Assembly (NCBI RefSeq): GCF_001548675.1
Contig: NZ_CP010834.1
Span: forward strand, 1,151,501-1,215,500
Reading direction: 5' to 3'
DNA: 64,000 bases
Origin: Methanobrevibacter sp. YE315
GTDB taxonomy: Archaea; Methanobacteriota; Methanobacteria; Methanobacteriales; Methanobacteriaceae
Within the stretch, counting starts at the first letter, position 1. Each line of letters opens with the position of its first letter. The position numbers and the translations under genes are program-made. Positions 6,796 through 15,646 of this stretch are shown piece by piece. The notes under the pieces are model-generated. The model saw nothing but the letters and a program-made list of their open reading frames with translations, was not told the origin of the DNA and ran no database searches.

Positions 6796-6808
6796 AAAAA
6801 TAATATTA

Positions 6809-6839
6809 GTTAGAAGTTTTCAAGGCAAATATTCAAAAC
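6809..6839 (+). repeat. CRISPR-like repeat R8, degenerate and shortened
   Basis: 31 nt. Both ends match R1, but about six bases of the TGAATG core are missing (GTTAGAAGTTTTCAAGG...ATTCAAAAC). Confidence 0.6.
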
Positions 6840-6911
6840 AAAAATTACATTAACTTCTAAAACAATGCACTCACATAATTAACAATATAGATTATAAATA
6901 AGGTGGGAAAA

Positions 6912-7328
6912 ATGAAAATTAAAGAAATAATAATTACAATCACATTACTATTTTTGGTAATGGGAGCAACATATTCTGCAAATGTTGATTTTCTCAAAGC
7001 ACCATCAGGTTTTGAAGATTTCATTGCAGGAATGTCTGAAAAAACAGAAAATAATAACATGTATTTAACTGTTGATGAAATGGAATTTAATAAAGACGCT
7101 TTTCAAAATGGTAATGGTTTAATTGTTGAAAAGTTAGATGGAAATATCTATAAATATGTGGATACTAAAGGTGATTTTTGTGGTGTTCAGGAAAAGGTTA
7201 AGATTGATGGTGTAGAGTATCTTGTTTATATTGAGGAAGATTTTACCACTAATGGTGATTTCAATTCTTATTTGAATATTTTGAAAGAGTTTAATAAGTT
7301 GAATAATCTTGAACCATTAGCAGTATGA
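6912..7328 (+). CDS. Small secreted protein with N-terminal signal (cassette 8)
   Basis: A 138-residue protein beginning MKIKEIIITITLLFLVMG, a clear signal peptide or anchor with a likely cleavage after ATYSA. The mature part is acidic and shows no recognised domain. The ATG at 6912 is preferred because AAGGTGGG precedes it; three more codons upstream are in frame. It is transcribed towards the next gene, which lies on the other strand. Between repeats R8 and R9. A role at the cell surface is inferred only from the signal. Confidence 0.7.
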   Translation: MKIKEIIITITLLFLVMGATYSANVDFLKAPSGFEDFIAGMSEKTENNNMYLTVDEMEFNKDAFQNGNGLIVEKLDGNIYKYVDTKGDFCGVQEKVKIDGVEYLVYIEEDFTTNGDFNSYLNILKEFNKLNNLEPLAV

Positions 7329-7612
7329 ATAGATGAATGGATACATGGTGTTTTGAAAATAGTAAAATAAACACCTCCATACATTTTTAAATGATTACTG
7401 GTAAGCACCTTTTAGTAATGTGTTTTTTAGAGCCAATATATTATTTGTGCTAAAATCATATTTGACATCTTTAATTTTCAAATACAATTTTTATTAGAAA
7501 CTTTTTTTTACATCTGATTAGAATATTAAAATTAATCAAAAAAGAATTTTAATCATTTGAATATAAATTATTCTTTTTTTAAAAAATCTTTAAAAGGTTA
7601 ATATGTGGAATA
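7329..7612. other. Convergent intergenic region
   Basis: AT-rich region between the two convergent genes of cassette 8. Apart from the hairpin at 7595-7619 and short T/A runs, nothing is seen. Confidence 0.5.
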
Positions 7613-7619
7613 TTAACCT
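7595..7619 (-). terminator. Terminator overlapping the stop codon of the 281-aa gene
   Basis: AGGTTAATAT and ATATTAACCT form a perfect 10-bp stem with a 5-nt loop. On the minus strand TTTT follows. The stop codon lies inside the stem. Confidence 0.75.
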
Positions 7620-8458
7620 GAGGTTGTTTCTATATGGCTGCTATCAGAACTATAACCGCCCGTATCATAAACCTCCTGAATATTATCGTATTGAGGAATA
7701 TCAGTTGTTTCAATAGTAATTTCAGGTTTACCATTGTCATTAGAGCTAGGTGAACTAGAATGACTAGTTGGTAGTTTTGTTAGACTTCCATCAGCATTTA
7801 GACGATAATCATTACCATCAGGAAGGTTTAAAATAGTGCCTGGAGGGAAATATTCAACTGTTCCATCATCCCAAACAAATCTTACTAAATTAGAATTATT
7901 ATTAGAATTATTAATGTTGTTAGTAACGTTATTTAGGGTATTTGAATATGGAGCTTTGTATTGTACTGATTTTGCCATATATAATGCCATATCTTTATTA
8001 TCAACTGTTATAACGATATTGTCGTGGGTTGTATCATTTCCTATAATTATGCAATACATTGTATTTCTGTTATTCATACCTAATTTTCCGCCATCTAGTG
8101 TATAAACAGTAAATCCATCAATTTTTTCACATTTTTCAAAATGAGTTAAAACAACATCTTCAATGGATTTAATACCATAAGCTCCACTTAATGCGGATAT
8201 TCCTTTAGCATTTGCCGCTTCTTCACTATTATATGTTATCAAACTTCCTTGTTTGAAAGACCACATTTTAGCGCCTGTATCATTCATTTCACCTTCAAAT
8301 TTTGCTTTTTCGGTAGGAATTTCTATGGTTGTTCCGTTTGGTGTAATCTCAATTCTTTCATAATCTACTGGCTCTTGCAATGTTATAAAGAGAATTCCTG
8401 CTAATAGACATATAATTACAATTAGAATACTTATTATGATTATAATTTTAGTTTCCAT
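7613..8458 (-). CDS. Membrane-anchored extracytoplasmic protein
   Basis: A 281-residue protein with one N-terminal membrane segment (IIIIISILIVIICLLAG), a folded domain of about 150 residues with no recognised family, a linker rich in Asn (near residues 178-195), then VRFVWDDGTVEYFPPG and a Ser/Pro/Asp-rich tail. It resembles the small membrane-anchored proteins typical of Methanobrevibacter. GAGGGGG lies just before the ATG and a TATA box (TAATATATATT) upstream. It is the last gene before repeat R9. Confidence 0.7.
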   Translation of the reverse strand: METKIIIIISILIVIICLLAGILFITLQEPVDYERIEITPNGTTIEIPTEKAKFEGEMNDTGAKMWSFKQGSLITYNSEEAANAKGISALSGAYGIKSIEDVVLTHFEKCEKIDGFTVYTLDGGKLGMNNRNTMYCIIIGNDTTHDNIVITVDNKDMALYMAKSVQYKAPYSNTLNNVTNNINNSNNNSNLVRFVWDDGTVEYFPPGTILNLPDGNDYRLNADGSLTKLPTSHSSSPSSNDNGKPEITIETTDIPQYDNIQEVYDTGGYSSDSSHIETTSG

Positions 8459-8552
8459 GTTTTTAACCCCCTCTACAATATTATTAATATATATTATGTG
8501 TGTTAATTGTTATTAATATTATTTTATTTATAATTAGAGTTTCATTGTTTAA

Positions 8553-8589
8553 GTTTGAAGTGAATGTTTTCAATATAAATATTCAAATG
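8553..8589 (+). repeat. CRISPR-like repeat R9, diverged
   Basis: 37 nt, four differences from R1, two of them in the last two bases (ATG instead of AAC). Confidence 0.8.
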
Positions 8590-8836
8590 TTCTCCTAACG
8601 CTTTAAAACATATGTAAAATTAGTTTTTTGTTCAAATATTAATCGTTTGGCAGAGAGACCAACTTAGATTTTTCATTTGATTTTCAAAATATTGATTTCA
8701 TTTTTCGTGTTATATTTTTTGAAATATATTTCATTTTTTTGCTTTAAATAAACTGAAATTCATTTATTGATAATATTTTCAATTAATAATTTTTTAATTA
8801 TGAAATTAAGCATTATACAATCTTTAAATAATGAAA

Positions 8837-8848
8837 GTAAGCACTTGC
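8837..8848. promoter_or_regulatory. Palindromic operator (GTAAGCACTTGC) upstream of a promoter
   Basis: Related palindromes occur at 20818, 22055 and 24284. Here it lies just upstream of a BRE-like GGAAAC and TATA box TTTATATA (8860-8867) pointing right. The operator-BRE-TATA order is the same as at 20818 and 24284. Confidence 0.5.
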
Positions 8849-9144
8849 ATTCGGAAACATTTATATATGATGTTCTCCCATGTATGGTTGTCAAGTTAAA
8901 GTACACACAGTACGTAATTCTTGAAGGACTGAAAGATAGATAGGATAGCAATATTATGAATGCATCCTAACTGTTTTAATGCCCGATTAAAAATATTTCA
9001 GTGATGATTTAAAAATTCGATTTGCCGTAGACGAATTCAATGATATTCAATAGAAATACGGTATATAACTACAATAAAAAAAATAATTAGACCACAAAAG
9101 AAAGCAAAGTGACCGATCTAACTAATCATCAAAGGTGAAAAGAA

Positions 9145-9672
9145 ATGAATAAAATAATATTAACTATATGTTTGGTACTAATTGCCTTTATGGGCATAGC
9201 AGGCGTATCTGCATGTGATGTAGATAATTGTACTGCAAATGATACAGCGCCTTATGATATTGAGCAAAATGGTATTGATAATTCTCCTGCGAACGCTACA
9301 GCACAAAATGATGTCAATGAATCCTGTGCAGAGAATAGTTCTGCAGATGATGAATTTCCATATGATCTTGAGGAATATGGTATAGAAAATTTCCTTACAG
9401 ATGACAAAAAACCATATAATGTTTACGAACATGCATATTATGATGAAGATAATAACGCCTGGGTTGAACATGACCTGTATTATTTTGCCGGCGAAGTTAT
9501 TATGAACTTCAATGATGAGGGTTCTGTAGAAATCTTTATGCATGAATTGGGAATTAGTGAGCGTGAAGCCTGGTGGCTTTATTTTGTGGTGATAGACTAC
9601 TATCATATTGTTGAAAATATAGCTCCTCCCGATGAATATGACCGATTGATATACTACGACCCATGGAAATAG
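9145..9672 (+). CDS. Secreted acidic protein with short internal repeats
   Basis: A 175-residue protein with signal peptide MNKIILTICLVLIAFMG and likely cleavage after GVSA. The first third of the mature part is rich in Asn, Asp and Ala with loose repeats of the type ...PYDIEQNGIDN and PYDLEEYGIENF, ending with a third copy PYNVYEHA. The rest is aromatic and acidic (WWLYFVVIDYYHIV). GGTGAAAAG precedes the ATG. No family is recognised. It lies between R9 and a possible half repeat at 9754, so it may be the last cassette of the array. Confidence 0.7.
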   Translation: MNKIILTICLVLIAFMGIAGVSACDVDNCTANDTAPYDIEQNGIDNSPANATAQNDVNESCAENSSADDEFPYDLEEYGIENFLTDDKKPYNVYEHAYYDEDNNAWVEHDLYYFAGEVIMNFNDEGSVEIFMHELGISEREAWWLYFVVIDYYHIVENIAPPDEYDRLIYYDPWK

Positions 9673-9753
9673 GACTACGGTCCTTTATTTTATTTTTTTA
9701 AAAATTGATGGTGGGACACTAACCCACTGATTTTAAAATTTTTTTCCACTTAT

Positions 9754-9777
9754 TTTTCAATTGAAAAGATTCAAAAC
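9754..9777 (+). repeat. Possible degenerate half of a tenth repeat
   Basis: TTTTCAATTGAAAAG followed by ATTCAAAAC aligns with the right two thirds of R1 (TTTTCATTGTAAATATTCAAAAC) with one extra base. The left third is absent. It may be chance in such AT-rich DNA. Confidence 0.35.
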
Positions 9778-9834
9778 AAAATTTTTTGATGTAACATAAA
9801 ATTTATATCATATTGACAATAGAATTTTTTATTG

Positions 9835-10962
9835 ATGTCTGAAAAAACAGTATGGTCATTGTCAATTGTGTGTTTTGCAATGTCCACATTATTAAGCTTG
9901 GTTGGAATAATCACAGTCATACAACTGTATTTCAACGTTTCAATTTACTGGGCTAGCCTTTATGCTAGTATTTTTGCGGGATCATTGGGAATTTCAAGTT
10001 TAATAACACCTGCACTTTTTTCCAAATATGAAAAGAAAAAGGTCATACTGTCCATATTAGTTATTACGGCTATCTGTAATTTAGCCCAACTGTTCATGAC
10101 AAATTATTATGCTGCTTTGATTTTTAGAATAATTCCTGCAATATTATATCCTATAGCGGTTAGTGCTTCCCTGACAATTGTCGGCAAAATCAATCCTGAC
10201 TATACAAACAGGGTTGTTTTAGGTATTTCTGCCGGAAGCATATTGGGCCTTTCGGTCACTTCCTATTTAGGGCTTGCCTACGGATATCAAATTTGCATGC
10301 TGTGGTTTGTTTTGATAGACATTATTGCCATTATTGCAACAGTATTGTTTATTCCTAAATTTGAGGGAAACAAGGAACCTGTATCCCTGCAAATAAGCCA
10401 TGCCAAATCCAAATTATTTTTATATTCCATACTGTTTGTATTCTTTATGGTGGTTGGCATAAGTATCACCTACAACTATATCCCGACCTTCTTAGACCAG
10501 GTAACTCATATGGATGCTGGAATGGTATTCACCACCTTATTCATAATGGGATTATTGTCCATGGTCGGAACAGTACTTTCCGGACATTTAGTTAATCAGA
10601 ACGGTAATTTAGCAGTTCTGTTCTATCCTATAGGCTTTACAGTAGTGATGTTTATTGTAGGATTTTTTGCCAGATACCCCTTTTATGAATTTTGTACATT
10701 ACTGATTTTCTCACTGTTTGACGGGTCCGCATATACAGTTACACAATATTGGGTCACATCATCCGCCCGCGAATCACCTGAATTTGCCAACGGTATTTTC
10801 CTATTGATGTGCAATTTGTCAATTTTTATAGGAACCATGATCGGCAGCGCAATTATTGATATTATTGATATAGTATACATATTCTATGGGTCTATGATTA
10901 TGATGATTTTAGCAATACCATTTGTTCTCATCAGAATCAAAACCAATCCTGATGCCAGATAA
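9835..10962 (+). CDS. MFS transporter (12-TM, arabinose/drug efflux type)
   Basis: A 375-residue protein of about twelve hydrophobic segments. The loop after helix 2 is KYEKKKVILS, the short basic loop typical of MFS, and FRIIPAILYP sits in helix 4. It probably exports small molecules by proton exchange; the substrate is unknown. The second half contains a conserved stretch ESPEFANGIFLLMCN, also present in the paralogue at 16654. The ATG at 9835 is used; a TTG directly before it gives one more residue. A TATA box (AAAATTTATATC, near 9790) leaves a very short leader. Single gene. Confidence 0.85.
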   Translation: MSEKTVWSLSIVCFAMSTLLSLVGIITVIQLYFNVSIYWASLYASIFAGSLGISSLITPALFSKYEKKKVILSILVITAICNLAQLFMTNYYAALIFRIIPAILYPIAVSASLTIVGKINPDYTNRVVLGISAGSILGLSVTSYLGLAYGYQICMLWFVLIDIIAIIATVLFIPKFEGNKEPVSLQISHAKSKLFLYSILFVFFMVVGISITYNYIPTFLDQVTHMDAGMVFTTLFIMGLLSMVGTVLSGHLVNQNGNLAVLFYPIGFTVVMFIVGFFARYPFYEFCTLLIFSLFDGSAYTVTQYWVTSSARESPEFANGIFLLMCNLSIFIGTMIGSAIIDIIDIVYIFYGSMIMMILAIPFVLIRIKTNPDAR

Positions 10963-11053
10963 CCTTATAATCTAATTTAAAATATCTAAATGTCAAATGT
11001 GAAAACTTACCCGCTATCAGACTATACAATATGAAAAATTTTGAGATAAAACA

Positions 11054-11722
11054 ATGAATCTTAAAGATATTAAAATCATAGAGGAACCTGAATTATTAAT
11101 CAATGCCAGAAACCCCCAAGGCGAATTGGGTGATAGACTAATAGAAAAGATGAATGTCAATCATGAGAAATTGGCCAAGTGGAGTCTGAAGCATTTAAAA
11201 ATATCCGGCACTGACATTATCCTAGATATTGGCTGTGGTGGGGGAGTTAATGTAGATAGGTTCTGTCATATTACTGACAATAAGGTATATGGTCTAGATT
11301 ATTCAAAAGTGGCCTGCGAAAAATCAACTTTGTTGAATGAAAGTGCAATTTGCGAAGGCAGATGTGAAATTATTCAGGGGTCAGTTTCCGAGATGCCATT
11401 CGACGACAACAGTTTCAATATCGTGACCGCATTTGAAACAGTCTACTTCTGGCCTGATTTCACTAATGATTTGAAGGAAGTTCGAAGAGTCCTAAAAGAC
11501 AATGGGAAAATATTCATAGCCAATGAAGCCCTTCCAAAAGAAAATGACGAACGTCAAAAGGAACTGATTGAACTGCTGGATATGAACATATATTCTGAAA
11601 ATCAATTGGAAGAACATTTGCAAGAAGCGGGATTTTCCAATATAAAAATATACATTAAAGAGTCTAAAGATTCATTTACTGGAGAAGATGCAAGCTGGAT
11701 TTGTGCAGTCGCTCAGAAATAA
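11054..11722 (+). CDS. Class I SAM-dependent methyltransferase
   Basis: A 222-residue protein with the Rossmann-type methyltransferase fold. Motif I is IILDIGCGGGVNVDRF (near residues 55-70), followed by the acidic YGLDYS at the end of strand 2 and the motif SVSEMPFDDNSFNIVTAFE (motifs II-III). The layout is that of the methyltransf_11 group, which methylates small molecules. The substrate is unknown. It follows the MFS gene in the same direction after about 90 bp and may be co-expressed with it. Confidence 0.88.
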   Translation: MNLKDIKIIEEPELLINARNPQGELGDRLIEKMNVNHEKLAKWSLKHLKISGTDIILDIGCGGGVNVDRFCHITDNKVYGLDYSKVACEKSTLLNESAICEGRCEIIQGSVSEMPFDDNSFNIVTAFETVYFWPDFTNDLKEVRRVLKDNGKIFIANEALPKENDERQKELIELLDMNIYSENQLEEHLQEAGFSNIKIYIKESKDSFTGEDASWICAVAQK

Positions 11723-11743
11723 TAATTATCTAATTTTAAGGCA

Positions 11744-14611
11744 TTAAATGAAAAAAGCCATCAACATAAATAGCAATGAAAAAACACCAAAACCGCATAA
11801 ATATAATACTGGACCTGTTGAGCATATGCAAAGCAATTCCAAAAAGAAGATTATTCCAAAATCAAGATTTTCATAAATGCCTTTTAAATCGTTACCAATA
11901 CTGTTTTTGACTAATTTGACATTATGATTGAATGAATCTGTTTTATCACCAAATGCCCAGTTTTTGCCTGATTCATATGACGGTTTTTCAGGCTCATTAT
12001 CATATGTTTGGCCTGATTTTTTAACTTCAATGGTATTGTTAATTGTTTGACCGGCATAAGTCGCTTCCAAAGTATATGTTCCAGGCATTAATGTATTTGG
12101 AATTGTGAAAGTGGCCAAACCTTCAGAGTCTGTTGTGATTTCATAGGTTTTTTTGTCAAGCCTGATTGTTACGACCTGATTTTCACCTGCAGGATTTCCA
12201 GAATCATCAAAGGCTTTCACCTGATACTTGAATCCATCGTTATAATCCATAACTACATCGTATCCAACCAATCTTGGAACGACTTCAATTAAATTTTCAA
12301 CTACCTCGCCTGTAGCGGGATTTGTAAATACGATATTCTGGGAAGTGGTCAATTTAGTGAAAGGAATCTCTATAATTCCATTATCGTCTGTAACATATTC
12401 TGAGGATTTTCCATTGACGCTAACATTTACAGCTGTATTTACCAATGCATCACCATCACGATTCAATAATTGGGCTGTGAATACATAGTCACTGTTATAA
12501 CCTCGGGTAGCGTTTTGTGAAACAACTGTCCTGTTTAAATCGTAAAAAGTTCCAATATACATGTAATCAAGGCATATCGGTATGTCCTCCGGAGCAGTGA
12601 AATTTTCTTTAAACCAGAAGTAATCGGCAAACAATGCATTGCTTTGGTTTATTAAGTGACCGTCCTCATTGGAAAGATATACTGAATCTGAAAATCCGTT
12701 ATCGCTTAACTTGATGTGATGAACCTGAATGCAATGCCTCAAATAGCCATACTCATCATTTGAAGCTAAATAAACGCATGTCTCAACAGGATTTGTCAGG
12801 TTATCCAAAGAGCCTTGGCGCCTGTAATCAGGACCGTTTGGAGAAACGATGAAGCTGTTATCACCTAAAACACCTATTTCATAAAAGGATTTATTGTCAT
12901 TGTTAATGTGATACATCACATTCCCATAAGTCCCATTAGGGGCAACAATAAGCAGATGTCCGCAGTCAACACTCTCTTTTATTTCATAAATCAGTTGCAA
13001 TGCATCAGGGTCTATGTATTCATTTTTAACCATATCGCTTGCAATTGCCTCTATCTTTTCATTGTAAACTGCATCATCCCAACCGCCTGTTCCAATGACC
13101 CAACCATTTGTATAGATCTTGGTCAAGAAGAAATATTCGGCAGTTGGTTTGAAATATTTGATATAATCCTCATCGTGTTCAATGAACTGTGTGAAATTAT
13201 TTATACCACCATCACGCCTGTGGGCTATTGCAAAATCAGTTTCGTTTATGCGGACATAAATAGAACAGCAGTCCAAATCCATATTAGTATAATAGGCACG
13301 TTTAACGGAGTCAACATTCAAATCGAGTATTGATTCTGTGTAATTTTTTTCATTGAATACATTTGAGTTGCCGGTAATCCTCATGATTTCATCATAATTG
13401 GGATTGGAAACGTCCCATGTGTTATTTACAAGGGTTATGTTTCCGCCTAAAAATTGGGTGATGAAATCTGATCCGTAATTTGAAATTATGGAATTCATTA
13501 CGCTGATATTTCCTTTACCGTTATAGATTGCCTTATTTGCATTATTATCGAATATGGTATTGTTTACCCAGAAATTACTTGATTTTCCATAGAATACGGA
13601 TGCCTTGTCTGATACATGATTATTTTTCAAAACACTATCCTCTAGTGCAAAGAAACCTAATATCTCATAATCGTCTCCATCAAAAGAATCTTCATAGAAA
13701 AGCGCTCCAACCTTAGCGGAGTTGTCTTCAAATATGCATTCGCGAGCAAATGTTCTTGATAAAGAACATTTATAAAATACTCCTCCCCTATTTGCATGAT
13801 TTCCTGTGAAATTGCATCGGTTGAATATTATGTTTCTAAATGAAGAAGTGGATGCCACACCGCCCTCATTAGCGGCATTATTGATAAAATTGCAATCATT
13901 AAATTCAATGTGGTCGATTATATTATCATATTGTAGTGTATAATGTAGCACAGCTCCGCTGTATGCACTATTATTTTCAAAAGAACATGAGCAGAGTTCC
14001 ATCAGATAACTTGAAAAAACTCCTCCCCCATACCAGTTAGCATTATTGCTTACAAATTTAGAATTATTTATGTAGGATACTGAACTTGAATAAACGGCAC
14101 CCGCAGCGCCTGTTGCGGAATTGTTTTCAAATTTGCAGTCATAAATGAAAATATAGCCTTTTGAATATATTGCTCCCCCTTCACCATATATCCCATAAGC
14201 GGAATTATCCTTAAATGTTACGTTCTTTAAGATTAAATTAGAATCGGCATCTAAAAAAATAGCTCCTCCAGAGCCTTTAAAAGCAGCTGAAGAGATTATC
14301 ATGTTTGATAAAGTTACATTGCTTTTTATAATATTGAAGATTCTGACTTGATTTGAATTTGAATCCTTTCCATAAATGGCATGATTGTTCCCATCAATAT
14401 CAATTTCCATATTATTGATTGAAATTCCTTCCTTGTAGACGTTTTCCTCATTGGAGGCATTCTGATTTAACACAATGTCTTCATTTAGAATAACATGACC
14501 ATTATCACTGATTTGCTGACTTAAATCTGTGAAATTTCCGGCACAAACCATATTAATGGAAAAGAGCATTACAGCCAGTATCAAAAAAGCAACATAAATT
14601 TTCTTTAACAT
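11744..14611 (-). CDS. Adhesin-like surface protein with beta-helix and Ig-like domains
   Basis: A 955-residue secreted protein. Residues 1-24 are a signal peptide. About 35-400 is a right-handed parallel beta-helix with repeated N-N-S and GGA/V turns (e.g. FENNSATGAAGAVYSS). About 430-690 is a separate domain with conserved-looking Cys and His (CGHLLIVAPNGTYG, later CIQVHHIKL) that I cannot assign; a peptidase-like role is possible but unproven. About 695-870 has two Ig-like domains (…VNGKSSEYVTDDNG…, GTYTLEATYAGQTINN). The C-terminus has one hydrophobic anchor. Architecture typical of Methanobrevibacter adhesin-like proteins. Convergent with the methyltransferase gene, 21 bp apart. Confidence 0.85.
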   Translation of the reverse strand: MLKKIYVAFLILAVMLFSINMVCAGNFTDLSQQISDNGHVILNEDIVLNQNASNEENVYKEGISINNMEIDIDGNNHAIYGKDSNSNQVRIFNIIKSNVTLSNMIISSAAFKGSGGAIFLDADSNLILKNVTFKDNSAYGIYGEGGAIYSKGYIFIYDCKFENNSATGAAGAVYSSSVSYINNSKFVSNNANWYGGGVFSSYLMELCSCSFENNSAYSGAVLHYTLQYDNIIDHIEFNDCNFINNAANEGGVASTSSFRNIIFNRCNFTGNHANRGGVFYKCSLSRTFARECIFEDNSAKVGALFYEDSFDGDDYEILGFFALEDSVLKNNHVSDKASVFYGKSSNFWVNNTIFDNNANKAIYNGKGNISVMNSIISNYGSDFITQFLGGNITLVNNTWDVSNPNYDEIMRITGNSNVFNEKNYTESILDLNVDSVKRAYYTNMDLDCCSIYVRINETDFAIAHRRDGGINNFTQFIEHDEDYIKYFKPTAEYFFLTKIYTNGWVIGTGGWDDAVYNEKIEAIASDMVKNEYIDPDALQLIYEIKESVDCGHLLIVAPNGTYGNVMYHINNDNKSFYEIGVLGDNSFIVSPNGPDYRRQGSLDNLTNPVETCVYLASNDEYGYLRHCIQVHHIKLSDNGFSDSVYLSNEDGHLINQSNALFADYFWFKENFTAPEDIPICLDYMYIGTFYDLNRTVVSQNATRGYNSDYVFTAQLLNRDGDALVNTAVNVSVNGKSSEYVTDDNGIIEIPFTKLTTSQNIVFTNPATGEVVENLIEVVPRLVGYDVVMDYNDGFKYQVKAFDDSGNPAGENQVVTIRLDKKTYEITTDSEGLATFTIPNTLMPGTYTLEATYAGQTINNTIEVKKSGQTYDNEPEKPSYESGKNWAFGDKTDSFNHNVKLVKNSIGNDLKGIYENLDFGIIFFLELLCICSTGPVLYLCGFGVFSLLFMLMAFFI

Positions 14612-14701
14612 TATTTAAAATTTTGAATAAGAAAATATATAAAAGTTATTCAAAAAAGCTCTTTTGCTCTGTTTTTTAGTGAAATGTATAAAAATTATTT
14701 T

Positions 14702-15517
14702 TCACCAATCCTTTAACTCTTGACTTGTCATATTGACATTTAGGGGTGTTAGGCTTGGCCTTTTTTCGACAATTAGAGCATGTCCGTCACTGCCTTCCTC
14801 ATATTCCTGAACCAGATTAGATGTAATCATGATTAAATCATCACTGCTTTGGTTTTCATCCAAAGGATAGTTGAACAATTCCCTTTTTTCAATATTTGTA
14901 TTGTCAATGACATCCTTATCAAGCATCTTATGTGACAGGCTGGTAATTTTAACTTCTTCAGATTCATAGTTTGACGGCACATTCAGGTTAAACAGGTCAA
15001 CGCCTTCAGGAAAACCTTCATCAATTATCCTTGAAACCAAATCATGCAACACTTTCTTTGTTAATGTGAAATCATATTCCACGTACCATTCGCCGTTTTC
15101 ATCCTGTTTATAGGCAGTTTTGGGATCCACAAATAAGGAAACTGCAATGGCGGGAATTCCCAGGCTAACTGCCTCCAATGCCGCACAGACTGTTCCTGAA
15201 GTGGTGATGTCACAGCTTATGTTAACGCCAGAATTTATTCCTGTTATGACCAAATCTGGCTTTTCATCCATTACGTAATCTGCACCGACAATCACCGCGT
15301 CTGCAGGACTTCCTGAAACTGAATATGCTGGACTTCCGTCCTCAAGCTCACAAAGGTCAAGTTTCAGATGCTTGAATAGTGATATCCGTCGGCCAACACT
15401 GCTGTTATTCTTATCTGGGGCTACAACAGTAACGTCAGCCAAGTCATCTACAGCCTGTTTTGCAGCCAAAATCCCTGGTGCGAAAACACCGTCATCATTA
15501 GATATAAGAATGTTCAT
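14702..15517 (-). CDS. surE: 5'/3'-nucleotidase SurE
   Basis: A 271-residue protein starting MNILISNDDGVFAPG, the SurE signature with metal-binding D8 and D9. Also present are VVAPDKNNSSVGRRIS and PDLVITGINSGVNI, both of the active site. SurE removes phosphate from nucleoside monophosphates in a metal-dependent way and is widespread in archaea. The C-terminal region is of normal length. The gene stands alone and diverges from the PAP2 phosphatase. Confidence 0.95.
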   Translation of the reverse strand: MNILISNDDGVFAPGILAAKQAVDDLADVTVVAPDKNNSSVGRRISLFKHLKLDLCELEDGSPAYSVSGSPADAVIVGADYVMDEKPDLVITGINSGVNISCDITTSGTVCAALEAVSLGIPAIAVSLFVDPKTAYKQDENGEWYVEYDFTLTKKVLHDLVSRIIDEGFPEGVDLFNLNVPSNYESEEVKITSLSHKMLDKDVIDNTNIEKRELFNYPLDENQSSDDLIMITSNLVQEYEEGSDGHALIVEKRPSLTPLNVNMTSQELKDW

Positions 15518-15646
15518 GTTATCAACTTAAATTATGTTGTTATTAATATCTTAAATTCTTTTAGTTAAAAAATATTTCTTAATTCAGGACTTTGCATTTG
15601 CATATAGTTTATATAATTGAATTAAAATATTATCAAATAACAGGTG

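Larger units (their letters stand above)
8459..9144. other. Long intergenic region with repeat R9 and a promoter
   Basis: Contains the promoter of the 281-aa gene, repeat R9 (8553-8589), a palindrome at 8837-8848 and a rightward BRE/TATA promoter at 8852-8867. A 14-codon ORF starting at about 8881 is too short to judge. From 8900 to 9120 no gene is visible; the region could be a leader or small RNA. Confidence 0.5.

Noticed and set aside
2092-8589. Ordinary CRISPR array
   Set aside because: Repeats are present, but no interval of 25-50 bp exists; the smallest is about 200 bp and most contain genes.
2092-9777. Integron
   Set aside because: No tyrosine recombinase of the IntI type is in the window, and the repeats are not followed by the usual R'/R'' attC arrangement. 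Only the inverted ends are reminiscent.
12908-13333. 141-aa plus-strand frame inside the adhesin gene
   Set aside because: Antisense shadow of a large real gene.
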